Shown here one piece after another: positions 51,738-62,700 of a DNA stretch of 64,000 bases. The stretch comes from Bugula neritina (taxonomy: Eukaryota; Bryozoa; Gymnolaemata; Cheilostomatida; Bugulidae), in the NCBI GenBank assembly GCA_964035545.1, contig OZ037772.1:6406889-6470888 (forward strand), written 5' to 3'. Position 1 is the first letter of the stretch. Each line of letters starts with the position of its first letter. A program made the translations under genes and the position numbers. A model generated the notes under the pieces. The model was given only the letters and a program-made list of their open reading frames with translations. It had not been told where the DNA came from and searched no databases.

Positions 51738-53084
51738 CGTGGGAGAATTTGAATACAGTGCTCCCTCCATATCTCATGGTGCCATTGCTTATGAAATTCC
51801 ATAGACCATGAGAAAAGCTTGAACCAATTTTTTTGTAGTTTATGTATGTGTGTATGGGAACAAAATGGTGGAATATAACTAATCCATGAGTCAAATCAGA
51901 TATCCTATTATGTCACTAATAGAGGTTTTAGAACCAGCAGCTTAGTGATATACATGGAGAGAGCATTGTGATTTATTTTTGTGAATATTTACTTACTGAT
52001 TTTAAGTATACGAAACCTCTTATTTTTACACATAAAAATTGACGAGCCATTTGTAAGGGTCTATACTATAAACATTTGAAGGCAAAACAAACTGGAAAGC
52101 TTATCTTAAGTGGGTGGACAAGGGTATAGCGGCAAGAAAGCCGAAGGTTACCTATAAGAAATATACTGATAGGCTCAGTGCTTATTTATTTAACATGGCA
52201 GCTGTTATAGTTTCACCAACTTTTCATGGTTGAGTGTTTTACTTGGACACTCGCCTTGTTTTACTATCAAACAACTTTTCTGTTAACATCTCATTTAGAA
52301 AGAAAAATCCACATTTAGATCTAAGACTGAGACACTAGACACTACATAAATATAGAAACAAAATACTACATGATTTATAAATCTACTGCTACCACTGAAC
52401 CTGGTGACTAAAACACACAATCTCTAACTTAACCTTTTTTTAATAATATGTTTAGGCAAACTGAAGCTAGTAAAAGTACTAGTACTCCTGGTACTGTCAA
52501 CCATACTTAAGTCCAACCCATTAGCTTAAGTAGAAGAACTGGCATTTTACTTAATTAGCTTTAGACACATAATTAACATTAATTGCAGATGGAAAAATTA
52601 TCATATACAATATCAAGGATAAAGAGGGGGCATAATAAAACTATTTGAGTATAAACTATTTCGTAGTACAATTTCGAAAAGTTTTCACAAAATGAGCAAA
52701 GTAAACCTCATTTAGAAAATTTTGTAAAATTTTTTTTTTAAATTTAGCTGTTGCAAAACAGCCAAATAATTGTTTGACAATGATGTATAAATTTTTTTCC
52801 TGAAAATCTGGTAATTTTTATGCAAACTAATCGGTATTCTTGAAGGCAATTTTCACAACCTACTAGTCATATAGTTTATATTACATCTGTTATAGATGCT
52901 TGAAAATAGCATTTTCTGAAAAGTTCTATTAGAAAATGTTTAATTAACAAATTAGCTATAGATGGAAATGTTAGTGTAACTGCAGCTATGAAAAGGGCAA
53001 TAATGGTTGTAACTTGTAACGAGAGTTTTTCCAAAACCAACTCTATTAAGATTTCTTTCATGTATATGCAAGCATACAGAAGCA

Positions 53085-53127
53085 GTGGTCCGGTACCGAA
53101 CAAGACAAAGCAGAGATAGGTGAGAAT
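53085..53127 (+). mobile_element. LINE-like 3' tail fragment
   Basis: GTACCGAACAAGACAAAGCA followed by GAGATAGGTGAGAATATA, matching 41172-41213. Confidence 0.45.
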
Positions 53128-54254
53128 ATAAAGGCAGAGTTGAAGTGACTAATTGATTAGCTTTGATTATGTTAATATTTGATTATAAAGGGTTTTCTTT
53201 ACTTAACTTAGGACTTCAAATCTTTTACTGAATTCATCAATAGAGGTGTGTATTGTAAGCTCTCTATTCACTACGATAAGTTTGGTAGTGCAGCTGAGAA
53301 ACCACAAAAGAAATGGGAAGCTTAGCTTTACTATAATGACACTTGTTTTAATACCTATGGAGAGTTTTGCACTTGATAACTGTATTCTTGGCGCTGCGAT
53401 TGTTGCAGTTTATATATCTGCCAAAATATACTGCAGTTGACAATGGGCAAACTTACAGTTTGGATTATTATGCAGTATAGCATTCGTGCTAAACAGCATC
53501 TGTGCTAATGCTAAAACTGCGCCATGAATATTGTTGTTATGGAATAATCCTACTTATTTATGTAGTCTTTTGCATCAGTATGAATATGAATACTAATATT
53601 ATTGTAGCAAGATGGTGCAAGTGCCACCTAACTAATTCACTTCAACTTAGTATTAGAAACTTCAGAGACTTATATAGATGATAAACAATGCTTTGCCCCA
53701 GTTACTAAGGCAGAAACTCTGTCTATGCTTATAAGCCGTGATTTACTTTTGCCTCAAACTTTAAAGGATACCTATGTGTTTTTTTAGTTTAAAACCACAA
53801 CCAAATATTTATAGCTACTTCTACCCGGTTAGAAAAAGCCTCAATGTAGTTAAATTATGGTAGTTGCATTACTAACCTTCTGTTGGAGTTAGTAAGCTTG
53901 CCCTGGTAGTAGGAGAAATAATCCACTCCGGATAGCTACGTTAGAACACGCGCGCTGGTAGTTAAATGCCCAAGTAAACTTGTCGTCTGTATGCCACTGG
54001 CTTCCTATTGGCTAGTTGCAAACCATAAATGCGCAATCAGTAGCGTGCCTCGCGCAACAAAAGATATTGTTGAACACAACAAGCTAACAAGGAAAGTCCC
54101 ATATCACAATAACGTTATGCAGGTATCATTTGGTGCCAAAACATAAACAAGCCAACATTCAATAACAAATATTCACCATCAAAAGCTTCATATTTACAAT
54201 GCAAATCACTTTGAAAAAATTTATATTTGCATATTCTACCTTCGCTACTGTTTT

Positions 54255-54940
54255 AGGGAGCAGCCTTGGTCTAGGAGTTAGAGCGTTTGCCTAGTAAGCA
54301 CGAAGTCATGGTTTCCAGCTCGTCAAAGGCCATTGGTGATGCTAGGAAGAGCGTCCAGTCACAATTGCACTTGTGCTTTATTTTAATAAGTCCTTAGCCC
54401 GCTTTAACAAAAGACCCAAGAACTGTTTCCGCATAGATTTTTTTGAAAGAGTCACACCCACCAAGAGTAGAAGTAGTTTCCCAAGATAAAAAGTTTAACT
54501 TTAGGGTAAAATATGTGCAATATAATATAACGGCAGCTAAATTATTTTAAGAGGTAATGACGTTGCGTCATTACGACTGTTGACCCCCCCTTCTAGCTAA
54601 TCAACAAACATGACTTAAGTTTTAATGCTGAAATAACTAATAAAATGTTATTTCAACAAACTTTATTGTTATGCATGGTGATTTGAGATAAACTGCAATT
54701 TCGCTCATATGACGACGACGTTGCGCTTTACTGCTGCATGATAACCCCTTTCTAGCCTTTTTGCTTTGCATATTCAGAATCAGCACATAAAGTTACCCCA
54801 TATAGCGAAATTTTTATAAATTTTGAACAACCTTGAATTTTTGGTCAAAAATTGCTGATGTGTACTAAATTAAGCAAATTGAGCCCCTTCTATCAGGGGT
54901 TTTACACAGGGATGGTGACTATAAACTTCTGTGAGTATAT
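54255..54940 (+). mobile_element. SINE copy split by a 469-bp insertion
   Basis: The head, core and first part of the body occupy 54255-54418 (AGGGAGCAGCCTTGGTCTAG ... TTTAACAAAAGACCC). The remaining tail (TTCTATCAGGGGTTTTACAC, ATGGTGACTATAAACTTC) resumes at 54888-54940. The intervening DNA (54419-54887) is of unknown type; CCC occurs at both junctions. Confidence 0.65.
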
Positions 54941-56060
54941 TATTTTCACTGTTTTACTAACATAATAACAATGTAGCCTATGTTCTTAGGATGTAGCTGT
55001 TGTCCAGTGGTTGGAGCACAGGCATAGTATATTATGATCTATACGAATTCAGAATCCAAAAAGCTTATTATCTTTTCCAAGAACAGCATAAAATCAAGCT
55101 GTTGTGCCACTGGAAAAGTCTTCAAATCTTACCGTAACAAGTTTAACCCTTGCAGTAATGAATAAAAAGTCTCCAAATACCATGCCAGGTGTATAACAAA
55201 ATAGTTTTGGGACTTGTAAGCTACACATTATAATGTCAACTGGGCATGTGCAGTGAAAAGTTTGCACGAAGTATTTGCAAGTGTTGACATCTTCTGTTCA
55301 ATCAATATTTATATATTCTCCGCAGACTTCCTTATTACCACTTGATGCTCAACTAGCTATAGATAATATATATGTGGAAACCATCCTCCTTGGTGTCCTA
55401 TCCTTATTGAAATTACACAGCTCTCTTCTGTATATAGTCGATGATTCATATTTCATGTAAATGTGCTTTATACTATGAACATCTTGATAACTTAGTATTT
55501 AAGTTGGTATATAAAGCTTTAAAAGAGTTCCTGGAGAAGCTCCGTGATCAATATTAATTTATGTTATCTATAAACCATATACTACAAGAGTATTAAAAGT
55601 AGCATATTGTAACTGCCAGTATTATAAAATGTAATATTATTATTATTATATTTACTGCCATATATACAATTATTGATGCAATTACTGAGACAATGTATGA
55701 AATATTACATGCTACAAAGTATATATCAAGATAGGTTCAGTAATGGATAAATTGAGAAAAGCCTGTGTTCTAGATCAGAAATGTAACAAAAGAAGTTATG
55801 TGCTCGTAAGAAATTTCTACCTGCATGTGTTCTAAACAAAAATGTAATAATAAAATTGAAGAACTTAGGCTATCGCCACTTCTCTGCTATAGCTGCTCCT
55901 AAATGCACAATTATAACATTCTTACATTTGATCATATTCCTTGAATTTGCCTCCCGCTGAAATTTATGACCTGATAAAAACACTATAAGTAGCATTCACT
56001 TAGTAGCACTGCACTATATAACATGAGTATTTAAGTTAAGGTGCTTTTATAGAGTAAATT

Positions 56061-56437
56061 GGCTGGCCACACACTTGTGAGAATACCGTCACGAGTTATC
56101 CTCTCGTCATGACCAGCCATACGCTCAATAAATGAAACATATACACACTGAACTGAAACTATAAGTTGTAGTTCAATGCATATACATAGTCTTGCACGCG
56201 ATACAAACAGCAGAGAATTGCCAGACACAGAAACTTGGTAGAAATAATCAATGTTGCTAAAATTCTATTGACCAATCAAATAGTGCTCATCATCAATTGC
56301 GCTTTTTTGTCCGTCTTCGGTGGGTGCACCCAGCGAACAGGATTGCGTATGAATTCCCTCAAATTTAATGGCACGTTTGTGTTTTCGTGTAAAATCAACG
56401 ACGACTTCGTGTGATTCTCACGAGTGTGTGGCCAGCC
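56061..56437. mobile_element. MITE, copy 2 of the GTGTGTGGCCAG family
   Basis: Starts GGCTGGCCACACACTTGTGA and ends in the inverted form (CTCACGAGTGTGTGGCCAGC C). Internal blocks are shared with 44674-45024. About 377 bp, no transposase. This copy has both ends intact. Confidence 0.85.
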
Positions 56438-56712
56438 AGGCCGTAAGAGTGATTATTTTACACAAATTTCATCGCCATTAATTACTCTCCGCAACGGTGA
56501 AACCCAAGAACTTGTCTGCACACAAAACCACCCACGAAGATAACAAGTGTTTTATTTCTAATAGTCTTTAAAAAGATATTAACTAGGATTGTATATTTGT
56601 AAAATTTATTAAATAGTTAAAAAAAATAAATGCATATTGATAATAAATAATATGGTGAGACATAATAAAATATAAAACAGATGATTTCTTGTTTTTTCTG
56701 TCAAAACGATCA

Positions 56713-59700
56713 TTAAAAATGGTAGATACGTGTAGATGCTTCTTCAAATTTGCTGGCAAACCGCGAAGGAACATCAGTGGAAAATTCAATAGTGGAACAG
56801 TCAAAGCTGTCGGTGACCATATTGTCTGTTGAGAGCGGCTCATTGGGCAGCATGGCGCTGTCGTTGGTGTCGACGGAGCAGCATTCGTCAGACTCGATGC
56901 CGGAGATACTCCGAGGAAGAGAAGATGAGTAGAGACCAGAGGAAACTCCAGATTCCTGCCGAGTGTACACAGTGGTGGAGTCGGGATACATCCCTACAAT
57001 AACGTTGCAGACTAGAGTATAAGGATACAAAGGAAGGCGACTCCAAAATTTGCAAAATGTCTTAAGTTATTGGAAAATATGAGCAGTTTTGAAACGGCTT
57101 TTTCAGAAAAAAAATTAATTTAAAAGAAATTGCAGAAATACAGTGCATTGAATTTCGCTAAAAAGTTTTCTTTCAAGTCTGAGTGGATTCCTTTAAGTTA
57201 CAGTTGTCAGCCAAATTGTTAGGCGATTAGTAATGACCAATCAGATCACTGGTTGCATAATACTGAACCAATAGGATCACTGGTTGCACAACACTAAGCG
57301 AATTTTAGATCACTGCTAGCGGAATACTGGATACAGGACATGGCTAAAATATTCACCTCTTTTAATAAAGCTCAGTTTATTACTGCACAATAGTATATGG
57401 AGGTCACAACTCCTTATACGACACTAACTACACCATAGCAGAAAAAGGATTCAACAAACCTGTCGGATGAGCCGGAGTTGTTGGTAAATAATTAGGCTGA
57501 ACTTGCTCTTTCAGTCTATAATATATCATTATAAAACTATTTAGTAAATATATATCGTATTATGAGAGGATGAGAAAGAGAGAAAGAAGAAGATATCAGA
57601 AGAGTACATGAGATGAAAGTTGCAGGAAAGAGAAACCGGGGACGCCCAAAGCATAGATGGCAGGATACAATCAGAAAATATCTCCAATCCTGTTCCCTCA
57701 ACGAAGAGGACGCTCAGAACAGGGTTAGGTGGAGAAGCCTAATTAAGCTAAGCCTCCGGCATTTATTTAACACAATATAATATTAAGAGATAGGTGAGAA
57801 TATCGTATTATAAAAATATTAAATTTCATTACAGTAAATACCACACTACACTTAATTAATATTATATTGTGTTAAATAAATATGTACTTCAGTGTTGCAA
57901 TGGTATACAAAACTCCAGATCTAAGAGTAAAACATTCTTACAACCCCTTACAAAACTAATGGCAAATTTACAAGCACAAGAAAAAATTCTTAAAAAAAAA
58001 ATTCTTCTACTTAAACCTGTCCATAGATTTAATGAATTTTTTTATACAAAAGTCCAATACTTTGCTGTAAAACCTTTCCTATTTTTGAACACATTTAGAC
58101 ACAACTAATAGCATACACTATGACATGATATACTCACTGAATGTTGTTGTCATTATCTATGTATGAATGAATGACAGGTGCCTCCAGTTGAGTGGCAGTG
58201 ACAGGTGATTGAAAACTCTCAGATGACTCGACAGGAAACAGTGACTCTAGCCGAGGCTGGAAATATCGTGCCTCATCAGCCTGAGGTGTCAATGTTATAG
58301 TCCTGTCAGTGCCTGTCACAACTCTAGATGGCACTTTGTAAGCTGGTTTTGGCGCTTGGGTAGCGCTAGCACCTGCTTGTCTTGTATAGGGCACCTGCTC
58401 ATTATTGGCAGGTACTTCAACAGTGCTGTTTTGTGATTCGGGTGGGTTTTCATCCTCTGAAATGGCAACAAGCGAAAGACAATAAAGGATTCATAATTTT
58501 TCTGATGTCTTTTTTCTTCTACTGCTTTAAGATCTTATATAAATAGACAAACATACTCCATAGGACTGAAATAAATTTTTAGAATATTCTTCACAATAGC
58601 ATAAAGTTATGAAACTTAAATAACTCTCAATCATTAGCACTTTTCCTTTTTTTTAATTTACAACTACTACTGCATTGTTCCGATTAAATGCTATTCAATT
58701 TTTCAACCCGCCTAACAATATATGTTTTCAGTTAGCAAACACATTGACGGCATTGATTGACAGCACTGTCACATACTCACCAGGCATTATGCTACCAGTC
58801 ACTTTGCTGTACACAGTACTTAATGACATCGACTCTAAAATAAAAGAAAACAGGTAAGAAAAACCGATTCGAAAAAGCCAAGATGTACGATATGTTTAAA
58901 GGTTAACTATAGTGTTGTTTTGTTGAGCTGCAAGTTATACATTGGTCCATTGTAAGAGAGCAGCTATGGACCAGCACCAGACATCTTTGAGTCCTGACAG
59001 GCCCAATCTCAGAAAGGGCATCTAATCATAACTGCTCTTAGGCCACACACACAGCTCTTAGCTTACTTGAACCAAGAACGTTCACCATTACAGACTCGTG
59101 AGATTTCTAATTTTATATGGGATTAGATTTGGTTTAACGGTTAAAACACGGGCTCAGTAAACACAAGGTTAGTGCTTCGAACCCCAGTAGAGGCCATTGG
59201 TGATGTTAGGAAGAGCATCCAGTCATAATTGCTCCTGTGCCACATATGAATAAATCATTTAAAAACTTCATCAGGGTTTCTCATGCGAGCTTTTATAGTT
59301 TTAAAAGTTTTAGCTAACAAATTACAATGTAACCGTAAACTCAAGAATAGATGTAATTTCATTCGGGAACAAATAATGGCACACAAGGCAACAAACCTTC
59401 AGCACAAACCATAGACATGACACCGTAAAACTCTTATAAGGAGAAAAACAACTCGAGTCACTACATTATTTGGAATAAATTGAACATCTCCCGGACAGAA
59501 CAACACGAGTTGAAGAGTCGGGAGAAGTTAATAACAGTAAAGACAGACAGCCCGTCTGCTACACTGTAGGATTTCAGGCTATCACGTATCACCTGTAGAG
59601 AAGGTAGAACAGAGTACAACTTAAGCAGACTTACCGAACCCAGAGTCATACTTGGCAACATCGTCAATAGCTTTATTCAGTACGAGAGCCTGAAACATAT

Positions 59701-62700
59701 TATTATTATTATATGGCGGCATGTAGGCATGTATTATATGTAATACATATTTTTGTATATATACAAGATTATATGATTGTACTAAATGATATATGTAATA
59801 TATTATTATATTAAATATATCTATAACACAAGCTATGCAATATATTTCTTCTTACATATAACACTGGCTTAAGGTATGAGATATATACACAGCATATTAT
59901 GGGAGTGGTCTAAGTACCACCTCACAAACTAAGCTAAGAAATAAACCTTTCCCTTCAAACCCTAAGAATATCTCATTTCAACACACTGCAATACAAACCA
60001 AACAAACTAATGTAAACTATCTCGGTGAGAAAGAGAAATAATGGGAACGCTGACCTCTTTGCTACTCTCAAACTGCGAGAAGGCTTTCTGAAGAATCGGA
60101 GAGTCGGTCTGCACGTGGCAAGGGTTGTCATGACTACCTTTGTGTACGTATGCAACCTGCAGCAGACGCAGGACAAATATACCGTGTAGGAAATAAAAAG
60201 CTGTGTTGACACATACACATACAGTAGTGTTGACACAAACATACAGTAGTGTTGACACATACATACAGTAGTGTTGACACATACAGTAGTGTTGACACAT
60301 ACATACAGTAGTGTTGACACATACATACAGTAGTGTTGACACATACATACAGTAGTGTTGACACATACAGTAGTGTTGATACATACAGTAGTGTTGATAC
60401 ATACATACAGTAGTGTTGACACATACATACAGTAGTGTTGACACATACATACAGTAGTGTTGACACATACATACAGTAGTGTTGACACATACATACAGTA
60501 GTGTTGACACATACATACAGTAGTGTTGACACATACAGTAGTGTTGACACATACATACAGTAGTGTTAACACATACATTAGTGTTGATACATACATACAG
60601 TAGTGTTGACACATACATACAGTAGTATTGACACATATATAAATGTTGGTGTAAGTAAGACATACCAGTTGTTTGATATGAGATGGAAGGGCAAAGAGTG
60701 TAGCTTCAGAGCTTCGTGACATCAGTTCATTTCTGTTAGGTACTGGGACGTGGTCAAACACAGCCTGTAAAATAAAATAAAGTCTAACTACTGTCAAAGG
60801 CTGTAGGGAGCAGCCATGGTCTAGTGGTTAGAACGTTTGACTAGTAAACACGAGGTCTTGGGATCGAACCCAACAAAGGCCATTGGTGATGTTAGGAAGA
60901 GCATCTATTCATAATTGCTCCTGTGCGTCATAAACAAGTCTTTAGCCCGATTTAACAAAAACCCTTCCATCAGGGGCTTCTCACAGAGATAGCGACTATA
61001 AACTTGCGTGAGTTTTTTTATTATCAAAGGGTATAAAAATCAAATTATTCAAAGTAAAGCCGTCACCAAAAATGTTGAAAATATTTCAAGATTCTGGACT
61101 AACCATGAGAACTTTGGGGAAATCCAAAGCCTGGGGCTTGATCAGAAGATCTAGAACCTTCTGAGCATGAATCTGGTCTCTGGGTGGCTGGAAGTGTGGA
61201 GGTAGAGTCTTGAAGAAGTAGAGAGTCTGGAGGAGCGGCCAGGAGTACATGACTAACACGTAGTTACAGTCGTTCAGAATAGTCCTACAACATATCCACT
61301 CACAGTCACAGTAACTCACAGTCACAGTAACTCACAGTCACAGTAATTCTACAAGACCCAATAACTCACAGTTACAGTATATCTAACTCACAGTCACAGT
61401 AACTCACAGTTAAATTAACTCACAGTCACAGTAACTCACAGTCACAGTAACTCACAGTTACAGTAAATCACAGTTACAGTAAATCACAGTTACAGTAACT
61501 CACAGTTACGGTAACTCACAGTTACGGTAACTCACAGTTACGGTAACTCACAGTTACGGTAACTCACAGTTACGGTAACTCACAGTTACGGCAACTCACA
61601 GTTACAGTAACTCACAGTTACAGTAACTCACAGTTACAGTAACTATACGAAATCAAATAACGGAACGCTGCTAAGAGAAGTGATGGTTAACATGCAAGTA
61701 CCTGTCTTCAGTGCCAGTATACGTGATGACATCACAGTTGAAGTGCAGCTCTAAGGCTTGTCTCATCGACTCGTAGAGAAGGTCATACGTGTTCTCAGAA
61801 ACATAGGCTAAGCATACCTTCGGACGATTGACTGAGTTCTTCTCCAACTTATCTACAAAGTTACGAGAGAGCGTCAGGTTTAAGCAGAGAAAAACTGTTT
61901 ATATAATTTCCTGTAATTAAATATATGATGGGGACACAGAAGAGTTGCCAAAGTTCTTAAAATAAAATGTAAATAAATTTTATAGTCACACAATAATATA
62001 AGTATATGTATATAAAAATAATATAATAGTTATATGTATATAATAATAATATAATAATAATATAAGCGGATGTATATTCATGCCTACTTGCATCGGCCTA
62101 AAGTATATAAATTATTTACTACTTTTGCGGTCATAGGCCTAAAAGTTTCTCAAAAACACAAAAAGAATTCAAGAAATAGTTTAATAAATAAATAAGACTC
62201 TAATCATCTCAGTAGCTGACCTTATATAACCTTAGTAGCTGACCTAAGGTCACCTTAGTAGCTGACCTTATGTCACTTTAGTATCTGACCTAAGGTCGCC
62301 TTAGTAGATGGCCTAATTTTACCCACTAAGGAATGAGATAAGAAACTCAGCTATTTGGGTAAAGAGTGTAAAGCTAAACCAATTGAATGCAGAGATACAA
62401 AGCTTAGCCAATTACATGCAAAGCTACAATACTCAGCCAATTAAATGCAGGAACACATAGCTTAGGCAATTATTTGCAGAAGCAGAAAGCTCAACTAATT
62501 AAATGCAAAAATACAAAAGCTCAGCCAATTAAATGCGGGACACAAAGCTCAGCCAATTAAAAGCATGGATTGCAAAGCTCGGCCAATCAAGGGGTGAATC
62601 ACTTACGGTAGTTACCTCCATTGTTCCCTTTCTCTTTATCACACAAAAATTTCCCTCCGGAATTTTTCCTATGCCTTATCACCAGCAAAATAGTGAAGAC

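Larger units (their letters stand above)
49004..56712. other. Long intergenic region between receptor genes G and H
   Basis: No supported gene over 7.7 kb. Short open frames near 49471-49749, 49926-50189, 52876-53103 and 53246-53440 have no recognisable motifs or splice context. The region holds a second-family repeat fragment (49193-49330), SINEs (50576-50789; 54255-54940, split), a 23-bp minisatellite (51325-51737), a LINE tail fragment (53085-53127) and a MITE (56061-56437). It contains the promoter of gene G and the 3' flank of gene H. Confidence 0.6.

Noticed and set aside
53246-53440. 64-codon hydrophobic plus-strand frame
   Set aside because: No splice partners, signal or family motifs; length within chance expectation for a 64-kb AT-rich window.
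59973-60797. 274-codon Cys/Val/Tyr repeat protein on the minus strand
   Set aside because: It is a read-through of a 22-bp minisatellite joining two true exons of gene H (60156-60055 and 60764-60666); exon length match with gene G and GT/AG sites show that the repeat is intronic.
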